The notes below the pieces were generated by a model. It saw only the letters and a list, made by a program, of their open reading frames with translations. It made no database searches and was not told where the DNA came from. The position numbers were made by a program, and so were the translations under genes. 64,000 nucleotides of DNA, taken from NCBI GenBank assembly GCA_948524275.1, contig CAOSLI010000003.1, positions 100,329 to 164,328 on the forward strand. Reading direction: 5' to 3'. The stretch is from an uncultured Clostridia bacterium (lineage in GTDB: Bacteria; Bacillota; Clostridia; TANB77; CAG-508). Shown one piece after another: positions 17,956 to 26,475 of this stretch (its first letter is position 1; each line of letters starts with the position of its first letter).

Positions 17956-19263
17956 TCAACTTATCTTAAATAGCGGTTTATAAATTTGATCAGTTTTATC
18001 AGCAATTTCCTTTTTACCTTCTGTATAATTATGAGTATAGTGCATAGTGGTTTCAATACAAGAGTGTCCAGAATTATTTTGTACATCCGTTAAATATGCT
18101 CCATATGCAAGAAGAGTACTGATGTTGAGATGTCTTAACTTGTGAATCGTAATGTATGGAAAATTAAACTCTTTATGCTCTTTTTCTAATCTTAATTTTT
18201 CTTCATTATAAAATTTATCAAATGTAGATTTAAATTTAGAAGATATGTAGTCTACTCTTAATGGAATACCTGTGTCATCTACACAAAGAAATTTAGAGTC
18301 TATATAATTTTCTCCGTATCTAATTTTATTTTCTAATTGCCTTTTCTCATTTAAATACAACACTTGAAGCATAATTTCAGGGAAGTATAAAGCACGTGTA
18401 GATTTTTTGTTCTTATTTCTCTTTTTAAAAATAGTCTTATTTTTACACCTAACTCTTACAGCATCAATAATTACTTTCCTCTTTTCAGTATCCACTTTGC
18501 TTTTTAAAATTCCAGCAATTTCGCTACGCCTTAATCCAACAAATGCAGCCCAACAAACAGGAAGCATCATATCAGTATTCATAAACAAATTTATTACTTG
18601 TACAGCCTGTTCTGGTGTAATAAATTCCTCATCTTCATAATCTTCGTCATCAAAATTATCTAGATCATCAATTATGATATCTTTCATTTTTTCTTCTTCA
18701 GATTTTGGAATAACTGTATTTAAGCAAATATTTGTACTTAACTTTTTACAACTCATGAAGTATGTGAAAATTCCACTAATTTGAGCCTTATGGTGATCAA
18801 CTGAGTTATAAGATAAATTCTTTTTAGGTTTTATTTCTCCAGTAGATTTTAAAGTGCGATTTTCTTTATCTAAATCAAATCTCAAGTAGTGATAGTATTC
18901 ATTTATAATATCTATTCCTGATGGGCTACTAATTATTTTAAATGGGATATGGCCAAGGCATGGTTTTAAATACTTTTCATTAATAAGCTCATATCCAGCA
19001 GCTGTATTAGGTTCGCAATTATTCTGAACATAGTTTTGCATCCACTCATCAATTGCTTGCGAAAATGTTATATTAGGAATGCTAATAAAAGTATTATTAT
19101 TGATATCGGTTTGAATTTTTGATTTATACTTTTCCGCATCCGTTTTTTTAGTAAATGTTTGTAATGGCTCACGCTTTCTATGGCCTGATACTATTCCATA
19201 ATCAATAAAAACTGTATAACTAAATCCTTTTTTTAATTTATTTTCTTTTATGCTAACTTTCAT
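17956..19263 (-). CDS. int: Phage tyrosine integrase
   Basis: A 435-residue tyrosine recombinase. It has an N-terminal arm-binding domain (about 1-60), a SAM-like core-binding domain (about 60-180, DEWMQNYVQNN), and the catalytic domain with Arg in GLRRSEIAGI, HKLRH, then H in NNSGHSCIETTMHYTH, with the Tyr nucleophile in the same segment. It lies next to attL and reads towards it. A long acidic insertion (DDLDNFDDEDYEDEE) precedes the catalytic domain. It integrates the phage into tRNA-Gln. Confidence 0.95.
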   Translation of the reverse strand: MKVSIKENKLKKGFSYTVFIDYGIVSGHRKREPLQTFTKKTDAEKYKSKIQTDINNNTFISIPNITFSQAIDEWMQNYVQNNCEPNTAAGYELINEKYLKPCLGHIPFKIISSPSGIDIINEYYHYLRFDLDKENRTLKSTGEIKPKKNLSYNSVDHHKAQISGIFTYFMSCKKLSTNICLNTVIPKSEEEKMKDIIIDDLDNFDDEDYEDEEFITPEQAVQVINLFMNTDMMLPVCWAAFVGLRRSEIAGILKSKVDTEKRKVIIDAVRVRCKNKTIFKKRNKNKKSTRALYFPEIMLQVLYLNEKRQLENKIRYGENYIDSKFLCVDDTGIPLRVDYISSKFKSTFDKFYNEEKLRLEKEHKEFNFPYITIHKLRHLNISTLLAYGAYLTDVQNNSGHSCIETTMHYTHNYTEGKKEIADKTDQIYKPLFKIS

Positions 19264-19343
19264 AATAAAATACCTCCAGTTTCTTTAATTTATTTTACAC
19301 AAACTATTGAAAATGAAGATACTTTCATATATAATATTAAAGT

Positions 19344-19363
19344 AATCACTTTCAATAGTGATT
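19344..19363. repeat. Inverted repeat upstream of integrase
   Basis: AATCACT (19344-19350) and AGTGATT (19357-19363) around TTCAAT. Part of it (TTTCAATAGT) recurs inverted as ACTATTGAAA near 19305. It is a candidate operator or integrase/excisionase site. Confidence 0.4.
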
Positions 19364-19442
19364 GGCGGGAAAATAAGTGTATCGGTTGTGGTAAATTTGA
19401 TAACATTTATTTTCCTTATTTTTATGTTAATATTTAATTTTA

Positions 19443-19754
19443 TTAAGGTTTTGAGTTAATTTCATCAAAGTATGTACTTATGCCATGTCTACACCCATCA
19501 TGAAATAAACCTGCCTTTATGGCATTACTAAGTAATGGGTAATTTCCATCTTTGATAGAGCCTTTGCAAAAAACATCGTCTATATATACCTTTCCTTGTA
19601 GTTTAGAACATTTTTCACAGGCACTATTATGACTTGAAACATACACTAAATGATTTTTAGATTTATTTCTATATTTTCCTTCTTTTTTCCAGCTAGGATG
19701 TATTTTTATTAGACGGATATATTCTTTAGATTTAAACATATTAAGTATATCCAT
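19443..19754 (-). CDS. Stand-alone homologue of the minor head protein zinc-like domain
   Basis: A 103-residue protein with a Lys-rich N-terminus and then a domain closely matching residues about 190-265 of this phage's own minor head protein (38754-40311). Shared elements are LVYVS-H, CEKCSKLQGKVYIDDVF, DGNYPLLSNAIKAGLFHDGCRHG and STYFDEIN. The Cys/His pattern (CxxC, CRHG) suggests metal binding. It is expressed from the lysogeny side, not with the head genes. It might be a remnant, or a capsid-interfering or exclusion protein, but neither is shown. Confidence 0.65.
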   Translation of the reverse strand: MDILNMFKSKEYIRLIKIHPSWKKEGKYRNKSKNHLVYVSSHNSACEKCSKLQGKVYIDDVFCKGSIKDGNYPLLSNAIKAGLFHDGCRHGISTYFDEINSKP

Positions 19755-19802
19755 TGATTTATTTTCTCACTTTCTTATTATTTCATTTATTGTTTGCTTA
19801 TT

Positions 19803-21095
19803 TTAGAATGGAAACTCAGTGCCAGGACTCGCATTAAAATTTTGAGAATATCTATCTTCGTAAAAATACTCATTTTTGCTTAGATCATATAAATTTAGCT
19901 TTATGTTATATCCATATTGTTTTTTTATAGATTCTTTTAATATATTGATATTTTCTTCCTTAGAAACGAGAGCTCTTGAAAATGTAGATGCTTGTATAAA
20001 ATTTATACAAACCGTATCTCCATCAACAAAAGATAATTCAGTATTTATTAAATTGCTATAAAGCATAAAATTTTTATCATTTTTTATGTTATTTATAATT
20101 TCTTTCCAAGCTAGGTCGGTTGATTCTTTATTGGTATCATAATTTTTATAATCACATAAAATAGCATTTGCATAATAAGTCGTTGTAGAACCACATTTAT
20201 GGCAGTATCTTGCATTTGAATCACAAATTTCACCACAGCCCCCAACAGTATTACCTAAATTGTCTAATTCATAATTAGTACAACGATTATATAAATCTAG
20301 TCCACATATTTTGCAATAATCTCCTTCTAATATCTCTTCATTGCCACATTTTGGACATATTTTAGCCTTTTTTTTGTCATCAACTTCAATTTCACTTTTG
20401 TATATCATAAATCCATCTCCTATTACTAATTTTTTATTGCCACATAATGGGCAGTATGAGTTATTAATATTTAAATGAGTATTTCTACAATTGTCGCATG
20501 TTTTAAAACTTTTGTATTTGTCTTGAAATTCTTGAATTTGCTGATCGTTTAAGTAATATAAGTCGTTCTTTAAAAACGAAAGTCTTGTTTTTGCAGCAGA
20601 AGCTGTTATAGCAAAATCATTTCCAATACTGAAAAGTCTATCCCAAAGACTCATTTGCTTAACTAAAGGGGCGGGGGCTAAAAGGTTTCTAGCAAAACAA
20701 TTCGCTTCATTTTCTAATATTTTGTATTCACTTTCAGAAGAGTTATTTTGCAAAATACTAGTTATCTCAAAATCTTTATGGTGTTTTAAAACTATATGAC
20801 CTATTTCATGGGCCAAAGTAAAATTAATTCTTCCAATACTATTGATAGTATTATTATATGCAATAATATAGTTATGCCCATTATAAATAGAATAACCATC
20901 TGGACCTAAGCAATTGCATATATCTTCTATGGTACAATTATTTGTTTTAGCCATTTGTTCATAGGTTAGTATTTTCCAACCTAAATTTTTTGATAATTTA
21001 AATAAATCAATTGGAAAACACAATACATTATCATTAACAAATTCATACGCCTTATAAACGGTTCCATTATATCTTGCCAACTGTGGAACTTTCAT
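19803..21095 (-). CDS. ImmA/IrrE-type metallopeptidase with zinc ribbons
   Basis: A 430-residue protein. The N-terminal ImmA/IrrE domain has the zinc protease motif in FTLAHEIGHIVLKHH (about 92-106) and a downstream Glu in the ENEANCFARNLLAP segment. Then come at least three zinc-ribbon type CxxC pairs (CDNCRNTH..CPLCG, CPKCGNEE..CKICG, CHKCGSTT) and a C-terminal alpha/beta region. ImmA-like proteases cleave a phage repressor on induction. The target here is probably the repressor encoded immediately upstream in the same operon (21099-21743). The multiple ribbons are unusual. Confidence 0.85.
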   Translation of the reverse strand: MKVPQLARYNGTVYKAYEFVNDNVLCFPIDLFKLSKNLGWKILTYEQMAKTNNCTIEDICNCLGPDGYSIYNGHNYIIAYNNTINSIGRINFTLAHEIGHIVLKHHKDFEITSILQNNSSESEYKILENEANCFARNLLAPAPLVKQMSLWDRLFSIGNDFAITASAAKTRLSFLKNDLYYLNDQQIQEFQDKYKSFKTCDNCRNTHLNINNSYCPLCGNKKLVIGDGFMIYKSEIEVDDKKKAKICPKCGNEEILEGDYCKICGLDLYNRCTNYELDNLGNTVGGCGEICDSNARYCHKCGSTTTYYANAILCDYKNYDTNKESTDLAWKEIINNIKNDKNFMLYSNLINTELSFVDGDTVCINFIQASTFSRALVSKEENINILKESIKKQYGYNIKLNLYDLSKNEYFYEDRYSQNFNASPGTEFPF

Positions 21096-21098
21096 ATT

Positions 21099-21743
21099 CT
21101 AATTTTCCTCACTATCTTTTAACATAGAATTTAAAAGTTGAGTATATAAGTCTTGATTTGCTGGGGACAACTTATCAAAGTTTCTAGCAATTGCTCTTGC
21201 CTTCTGAGTGCAATCTTCTTTAGAATCCGTTTCAGTATTGGTTTTATCCTTATAATATTGCATACTTGTAATACAATCTGCTAGGTTAAAAAATGATATC
21301 CCCCTATATCTAGTGGCGAAATATTCAATAAATTTAATAGCTGTATCAAAATCAAGAGAATCTAGCTTTTTTAATAATTCATTAGTATGCGTATCTTTTA
21401 TAATCTCACTAGCAGCAATATTATTTTGTATCACATGCGTAATAGCGGAATTCAATATATTTTTCTCGTTATCAGTTGAAAAGTCATATATAGCAGAATA
21501 AGGGAGGTCCTTTTCCATTGGAGCATCTTGCCCCATAAGCCATAATGGATTAACATTAAATAATTCAGCGATATATTTTACAGTAGTAATTTTGGGAGAC
21601 ATTTCTGCATTCATATATCTATAAATTGTAGAAACACTTTTTAATCCTAATTTTTGCGCAATTTCTAGAACTTCAAAACTACTGTCTTTTATCAATTTAG
21701 AAAATCGTTCTGCGAATTTATCTAAAATAATTTCTTCTTTCAT
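21099..21743 (-). CDS. Phage repressor, XRE-type HTH
   Basis: A 214-residue protein with an N-terminal HTH (about 20-75: EIAQKLGLKSVSTIYRYMNAEMSPKITTVKYIAELFNVNPLWLMGQ) and an alpha-helical C-terminus. It is divergent from the Cro-like gene across a 143 bp control region with TTGCG-type operators, which makes it the likely lysogenic repressor. The metalloprotease gene starts 3 bp downstream. Confidence 0.85.
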   Translation of the reverse strand: MKEEIILDKFAERFSKLIKDSSFEVLEIAQKLGLKSVSTIYRYMNAEMSPKITTVKYIAELFNVNPLWLMGQDAPMEKDLPYSAIYDFSTDNEKNILNSAITHVIQNNIAASEIIKDTHTNELLKKLDSLDFDTAIKFIEYFATRYRGISFFNLADCITSMQYYKDKTNTETDSKEDCTQKARAIARNFDKLSPANQDLYTQLLNSMLKDSEEN

Positions 21744-21776
21744 AAAATCACCTCAAACACATTATACACTAATATT

Positions 21777-22123
21777 TTTCGTTTTGCAACTAAAAAAAAT
21801 ATATTTTTTTGCAAAAAGCTATTGACAAGTATAAATATTTATTGTAAATTATAATTGCGAAACGCAAAAAAGAAAGGAGGATTTTTATGACTACAAACCA
21901 ATATAGAGAATTAGTAGAGTTAAAAGGTATACTTAGAGAAAAGAAAATTAATTATGAAACATTAGCACGATATTTAAAGATGTCTTTGAGTGCATTGTCA
22001 AATAAGATTAATGGTAAATCTGTTTTTAATTTGATTGAAATTAGTAACATAATAACTTTTTTAGGTATACCAAAAGAAAATGTACACTTGTATTTTTTTT
22101 AACACCACAATTGCGAAACGCAA
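21777..22123. promoter_or_regulatory. Lysogeny operators (palindrome TTGCGAAACGCAA)
   Basis: Perfect palindromes TTGCGAAACGCAA lie at 21855-21867 (between the likely early promoter and the Cro-like gene) and at 22111-22123 (before the antirepressor gene). A two-mismatch copy in reverse orientation lies at 21777-21789, next to the repressor start. This spacing suits repressor/Cro control of both directions. A TTGACA is at 21822-21827. Confidence 0.75.
21887..22102 (+). CDS. Small HTH protein (Cro-like)
   Basis: A 71-residue protein with one HTH: NYETLARYLKMSLSALSNKING, followed by IGNIITFLGIP-type helix sequence near ISNIITFLGIPKENVHLYFF. Its promoter region and RBS (AAAGGAGG) follow the operator at 21855. 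As the first rightward gene it is the natural Cro analogue. Confidence 0.8.
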   Translation: MTTNQYRELVELKGILREKKINYETLARYLKMSLSALSNKINGKSVFNLIEISNIITFLGIPKENVHLYFF

Positions 22124-22141
22124 AAAAGGAGAAGATAAATA

Positions 22142-22904
22142 ATGAAATTACAAATATTTAATAATAATGAATTTGGAGAATTGCAAATAATTGAACAAAA
22201 AGGAAAATTTGAATTTGAAGCAACTGGTACAGCCAAAATATTAGGATACTTAAATCCTTATGACGCTATACAAAGACATTGCAAAAAAGATGGGGTCGTG
22301 AAACACGAGGTCATAGATAATTTAGGAAGAAAGCAAGAAAAGAACTTTATTGATGAAGGGAATTTATATAGATTAATTACTCATTCAAAATTGCCTAGCG
22401 CAGAAAAATTTGAAATTTGGGTATTTGATGAAGTTCTACCATCAATACGAAAAACAGGAGGATATATTGCAGGTGAAGAAACTATGTCAGATGATGAACT
22501 AATTGCAAAAGCAATGAATGTTTTAAACAAAAAATTAGAACTAGCACATAAGCAGATAGAAGATCAAAAACCAAAAGTCTTATTTGCAGAAACAGTGGAG
22601 ACCTCTGAAACAAGTATCTTAATTGGAGATTTAGCAAAGCTAATTAAACAAAAAGGATACGACATAGGACAAAATAGATTGTTTAGTTGGCTTAGAGATA
22701 ATGGCTATTTAATAAAATCAGGAGAAAGAAAAAACATGCCAACACAAAAATCAATGGGGTTAGAACTATTCGAAGTTAAAGAAAGAACAGTAAATAACCC
22801 AGACGGATCTATAAGAATAACAAAAACGACAAAAGTAACAGGCAAACGGACAAATCTATTTTGTGAATAAATTTTTAAATACCACAACCGATACACAAAT
22901 TTAA
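22142..22904 (+). CDS. Phage antirepressor (BRO-N + KilAC), read through a CGG +1 site
   Basis: An N-terminal BRO-N domain (about 1-110, with NPYDAIQRHCKKDGVVKH and FEIWVFDEVLPSIRKTGGYI) is joined by a helix to a C-terminal KilAC/ANT domain (about 140-253). Conventional reading stops at 22870 with KRTNLFCE. KilAC domains characteristically end in VTGKGQxYFVNKFL. Skipping the C of CGG at 22847-22849 gives exactly GKGQIYFVNKFL and ends at 22904. This is the clearest single site because the conventional frame would lose only the last conserved motif. Confidence 0.85.
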
Positions 22905-22920
22905 TAGAAAGGATATTAAG

Positions 22921-23157
22921 ATGGAAGTTATAAAGTCAAGATATTATACAATAAAAGATATTCAAAAGCTAGAAAACTGTGGAAGAGATGGGGCTTATGA
23001 TTTAGCTAAAAAACTACCACATGAATTTAGAGGAAAACAAATATTTGTCTTTGTAGAAGGCTATGAAAACTATTATGAACAAAAAAAGAAAAAAGCTTTT
23101 GATAAAAATACTCAAGTTAAAGAAAACAATTTATATAGAATTAAAAGATTTGGTTAG
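22921..23157 (+). CDS. Small DNA-binding, excisionase-like protein
   Basis: A 78-residue basic protein with a winged-helix style N-terminus (YYTIKDIQKLENCGRDGAYDLAKKLPHEFRGKQIFVF). Similar small proteins in early phage operons act as excisionase or regulatory factors. The assignment is by general pattern only. It follows the inverted repeat at 22880-22896. Confidence 0.55.
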   Translation: MEVIKSRYYTIKDIQKLENCGRDGAYDLAKKLPHEFRGKQIFVFVEGYENYYEQKKKKAFDKNTQVKENNLYRIKRFG

Positions 23158-23177
23158 AAAGGAGGCGAGTGTTAAGG

Positions 23178-23345
23178 ATGAAAAAGTTATTACTTAATAT
23201 GTTATCAGTTTTTGGTGGCGTGTTACTAGCATTTATGATTATAGATAGTCAGCAAGCTCAAAAGACAAGCAATGCTGAACCTATGAGTAAAGAAGAACAC
23301 CAGCAAGTATATCAACAATACATAGATTATGAAGAAGGGAGGTAA
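23178..23345 (+). CDS. Small membrane protein of unknown function
   Basis: A 55-residue protein with a hydrophobic segment at residues 4-23 (LLLNMLSVFGGVLLAFMIID) and a Gln/Glu-rich tail. A GGAGG lies upstream. It is in the early operon. No family recognised. Confidence 0.5.
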   Translation: MKKLLLNMLSVFGGVLLAFMIIDSQQAQKTSNAEPMSKEEHQQVYQQYIDYEEGR

Positions 23346-23350
23346 ATAAT

Positions 23351-23530
23351 ATGCCAAAATTTATTGATGAAAGAAATAGGACCATGTCTGAAAGTGAAAT
23401 AACAAATTTATTCAGATATGAAGATTTCTTAAAAGAAACAATCTTAAAATCAGGTGTTGGCCAAATAGCATTAAATACTTTAAGAAATAGCACTTTCAAA
23501 AAAATATATGTTGTACCAACCGCAAATTAG
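23351..23530 (+). CDS. Small phage protein of unknown function
   Basis: A 59-residue soluble protein starting MPKFIDERNRTMSESE, with a good ribosome site (GGGAGG) inside the end of the previous gene. It is tightly spaced in the early operon. No family recognised. Confidence 0.5.
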   Translation: MPKFIDERNRTMSESEITNLFRYEDFLKETILKSGVGQIALNTLRNSTFKKIYVVPTAN

Positions 23531-23608
23531 AACAACATATAAAATAGTTTATATAAAAACTCTATGTTTATTATAAACCAAAAATTCAAAAAAGTAAAGG
23601 AGAAAAAT

Positions 23609-23782
23609 ATGGAAAATTTAGAATATATTAAGAATGAAATCAAGAATCTTGATAATGAAATTTCTAAAAAACAAGAAGAACTTAATCGATTATCTAGCAT
23701 CCGTTCTGTATTAGAGGCTTATGTAGATAGCTATACTGTATCAAACGAAGATGACTATGACTTTGATGATCTACCATTTTAA
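23609..23782 (+). CDS. Small coiled-coil phage protein
   Basis: A 57-residue protein whose residues about 3-40 form a heptad-like coiled coil (IKNEIKNLDNEISKKQEELNR), followed by an acidic tail DDYDFDDLPF. ATG 23609 has AAAGGAG seven bases upstream and is preferred over an upstream start at 23564. Function unknown. Confidence 0.6.
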   Translation: MENLEYIKNEIKNLDNEISKKQEELNRLSSIRSVLEAYVDSYTVSNEDDYDFDDLPF

Positions 23783-23811
23783 AAAATTAAATACTAGGGG
23801 GTACAAAAATA

Positions 23812-23889
23812 ATGTGTAGTAATCCAAATGGATGTGATTGTCCAAGCTCAACCTGTAATGGTTGTTATTGGAATAAAAAATGTAAATAG
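23812..23889 (+). CDS. Cysteine-rich micropeptide
   Basis: A 25-residue peptide with six cysteines (MCSNPNGCDCPSSTCNGCYW and KKCK at the end), preceded by AGGGGG. The Cys content points to a metal-binding knuckle. It lies between annotated early genes with normal spacing, so translation is plausible but unproven. Confidence 0.4.
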   Translation: MCSNPNGCDCPSSTCNGCYWNKKCK

Positions 23890-23904
23890 TGGGAGGAAAA
23901 TATT

Positions 23905-24321
23905 ATGTTAGAAGAAGTATTAAAACAAATTAACGAAAATTTAGAAAGGATAGCAAATGCATTAGAACCTAAAAATATTGATGCTATAGAATTACCCAAA
24001 GTTCAAAATATGACAATGCAAACTACACCAATAAATCAAGAAGTGCAACATGCTGAAATAGTACAAAGCAGTGATGCACTATCAACTGTAACTACATCGA
24101 ATGGAATTATTCAATCAACTGTAGTACCAGTAAACACAGTACAACAAGGATTTACACAAGAGCAACTAGCGGTAGCAATGTCAAATGCTGTTGCAGCAGG
24201 TAAAATGCAAGTAATACAAAGTATTTTACAACAACTAGGTGTACAAGCATTAACCCAAGTAAAACCTGAAGACTATAACAAATTAGCAACAATGCTTAAA
24301 GAACAGGGGGTAGAAGTTTAA
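23905..24321 (+). CDS. Early phage protein of unknown function
   Basis: A 138-residue protein with an N-terminal amphipathic helix (VLKQINENLERIANALEP), a Gln/Thr/Val-rich middle and a helical C-terminus (LAVAMSNAVAAGKMQVIQSILQQLGVQALTQVKPEDYNKLATML). Similar short proteins precede DUF2800/DUF2815 genes in clostridial phages. It overlaps the next gene by one base (TAATG). Confidence 0.6.
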   Translation: MLEEVLKQINENLERIANALEPKNIDAIELPKVQNMTMQTTPINQEVQHAEIVQSSDALSTVTTSNGIIQSTVVPVNTVQQGFTQEQLAVAMSNAVAAGKMQVIQSILQQLGVQALTQVKPEDYNKLATMLKEQGVEV

Positions 24322-25493
24322 TGGCAGAAGAAAAAGAACACGCATTATTATCCGCAAGTGGTGCTCATAAGTGGCTTAAATGTACACCTTCTGCAAGATT
24401 AGAAGAAAAGTTTCCTAATAAAGAAAGCGACTATATGGCAGAGGGTACCTTGGCACATGAAATAGCAGAATTTAAAGTTAGAAGTTACTTTTTAGAAGCT
24501 ATACCAAAATCAACATATACTAAAAAGATAAATAAATTTAAAAAGGAAGAACTATGTAATCAAGAAATGCTAACACATACTGATACTTATTTAGAATACA
24601 TCAAGGGTGAATACATGAAAACAAATAGTAGACCAACCGTATTAGTAGAGCAAAAGGTAGACTTTAGCAAATATGTACCTGAGGGATTTGGAACAGCCGA
24701 CTGTATTTTAATTAGTGGGGATACATTACAAGTAATAGACTTTAAATATGGCAAGGGTGTAAAAGTAGAAGCTGAAAACAATCCACAAATGAAACTTTAT
24801 GCCTTAGGTGTACTAGAGCAATTTAGCATGATATATGACATCAAATATGTAAAGATGACAATAGTTCAACCTAGATTAGATAATATCACAAGCTATGAAA
24901 TACCAATTGAGCCACTTATAGAGTGGGGCGAAAAGATAGTAAAACCACAAGCAGATAAAGCATTTATGGGACTAGGTGAATATATGCAAGGAGAGCACTG
25001 CAGATTTTGCAGAGCTAGAGGAGCTTGCGAGTTTAGAGCAAAAGAAAATATAAAAGTAATAGAAGAAATACAAAATACTACTGGTGTTGTCTCAAATGAA
25101 GAATTAGGAGATATGCTTACAAAAACTGATGGAATAGAGCAATGGATAAAAGACATAAAAGCCTACGCGTTAGATATTGTATTAAAAGGAGAAGCTGTAC
25201 CAGGTTGGAAGGCAGTAGAAGGCAAAAGCAATAGAAAAATAACTGATGTAGATAAAGCCTTTGAAACACTAATATCATCTAAAATTGCAGAAGAAGCAAT
25301 GCTTTATGAAAGAAAACCAATTACATTAACTGAACTTGAAAAATTAGTAGGAAAGGCAAAGCTAACTGAAACAATAGGAAAATACATAGAAAAACCAAAA
25401 GGTGCACCAACTTTAGTGAAAGAATCTGATAAAAGAGAACCTTTCAAATTGAGTGCAGCCGAAGAATTTAAAAATGAGGAGGAAAATAGATAA
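24321..25493 (+). CDS. DUF2800 protein, RecB/Cas4-like nuclease
   Basis: A 390-residue protein of the DUF2800 family. It starts with HALLSASGAHKWLKCTPSARLE, has the nuclease-like GTLAHEIAE and DFKYGKGVKVEAENNPQMKLYALG motifs (D-x-K of a PD-(D/E)XK fold), and a C-terminal CxxC-type cluster CRFCRARGACEFRA that may bind Fe-S or zinc. Such genes accompany phage DNA polymerase and DUF2815 and are thought to act in recombination or replication. Confidence 0.85.
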   Translation: MAEEKEHALLSASGAHKWLKCTPSARLEEKFPNKESDYMAEGTLAHEIAEFKVRSYFLEAIPKSTYTKKINKFKKEELCNQEMLTHTDTYLEYIKGEYMKTNSRPTVLVEQKVDFSKYVPEGFGTADCILISGDTLQVIDFKYGKGVKVEAENNPQMKLYALGVLEQFSMIYDIKYVKMTIVQPRLDNITSYEIPIEPLIEWGEKIVKPQADKAFMGLGEYMQGEHCRFCRARGACEFRAKENIKVIEEIQNTTGVVSNEELGDMLTKTDGIEQWIKDIKAYALDIVLKGEAVPGWKAVEGKSNRKITDVDKAFETLISSKIAEEAMLYERKPITLTELEKLVGKAKLTETIGKYIEKPKGAPTLVKESDKREPFKLSAAEEFKNEEENR

Positions 25494-25765
25494 TGAGTGA
25501 AACAATATTATTAAAAATAAAAAATGATACTGATCCAAACAAAACAGCAGGAGCAATTACCAACATGATAAATGAAAACAAAAGAGTAGAACTTCAAGCA
25601 GTTGGAGCAGGAGCCGTAAATCAAGCATTAAAAGCTTCAATTATAGCAAGAACTTTTGTAGCAAGTCAAGGTGTAAATCTTTATATAATACCTGCGTTTG
25701 CAAATATAGAGATTGATGGTGAAAATAGAACAGCTATAAAATTAATTATTAAGGAGGAATTTTAA
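25493..25765 (+). CDS. SpoVS-like protein encoded by the phage
   Basis: A 90-residue protein with clear similarity to stage V sporulation protein S: an N-terminal KTAGAITNMINENKRVELQAVGAGAVNQALKA region and then IARTFVASQGVNLYIIPAF and DGENRTAIKLI. SpoVS is a small (about 86 residue) Alba-like nucleic-acid-binding protein of spore formers. Here it lies inside the phage replication operon between DUF2800 and DUF2815, overlapping the former by one base. A role in DNA binding during replication is more likely than sporulation, but that is inference. Confidence 0.85.
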   Translation: MSETILLKIKNDTDPNKTAGAITNMINENKRVELQAVGAGAVNQALKASIIARTFVASQGVNLYIIPAFANIEIDGENRTAIKLIIKEEF

Positions 25766-25767
25766 TT

Positions 25768-26475
25768 ATGAGTAATTTAGTAACAGGAAAAGTAAGATTT
25801 AGCTATGCAAATGTATTTGAGCCAAGACAAACACCAAATGGAGATTTAAAGTATTCGATTACTTTGTTAATACCAAAAAGTGATGCAAATACATATCAAA
25901 GAATTATGAATGAAATAAATAAAACTTTAGAAGAAAGTTTAGCAAGCACATTTAAAGGAATAATGCCAGCAAGTCCCAAAATACCAATCTATGATGGGGA
26001 TGGTGTAAGACCAAGTGGAGAGGCTTTTGGTCAAGAATGTAAAGGACATTGGGTAATGACAGCAAATTCAAATAGTGCGCCAGAAGTAGTAGATGCATCT
26101 CGCAATCCTATAATAAGTAAAAATGAATTTTACAGCGGATGTTATGGGAGAGTAAGCTTAAGATTTTATGCTTACAATCAAAACGGAAATAAAGGCGTTG
26201 GCTGCGGATTAGGTAATGTACAAAAACTAGAAGATGGACAACCATTAGACGGCAGAACAACAGCTGCAGAAGATTTTGGAGAACCGGTTCAAAATGTAGC
26301 TTATCAAATGCCAGTTCAAGCAGCAATACCACAACCAATACAACAGCAAGTTACACCTCCAGCACCTACATATGTTGGTCAAGTAGATCCAGTCACTGGA
26401 CAGCCAATAGTTCCAGCAAACAACTTTGTAGCACCACAACAGCCAACTGTAGGAAGTATTTATGGGGTGAACTAA
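25768..26475 (+). CDS. DUF2815 protein, probable single-strand DNA-binding protein
   Basis: A 235-residue protein of DUF2815, a family with an OB-fold like core (about 1-160: GKVRFSYANVFEPRQTPNGDLKYSITLLIPK, then CYGRVSLRFYAYNQNGNKGVGCGLGNVQ) and a Pro/Gln-rich flexible tail, as in many SSB-type proteins. It sits immediately before the phage DNA polymerase, sharing a base with its start. Confidence 0.8.
   Translation: MSNLVTGKVRFSYANVFEPRQTPNGDLKYSITLLIPKSDANTYQRIMNEINKTLEESLASTFKGIMPASPKIPIYDGDGVRPSGEAFGQECKGHWVMTANSNSAPEVVDASRNPIISKNEFYSGCYGRVSLRFYAYNQNGNKGVGCGLGNVQKLEDGQPLDGRTTAAEDFGEPVQNVAYQMPVQAAIPQPIQQQVTPPAPTYVGQVDPVTGQPIVPANNFVAPQQPTVGSIYGVN

Larger units (their letters stand above)
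19377..22896. repeat. 17 bp inverted repeat bracketing the lysogeny module
   Basis: GTGTATCGGTTGTGGTA at 19377-19393 is the exact reverse complement of 22880-22896. The copies lie upstream of the integrase-side genes and just before the excisionase-like gene. They enclose the capsid-domain protein, ImmA, repressor, Cro-like and antirepressor genes. A shared operator or an inversion site are possible readings. Confidence 0.6.
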
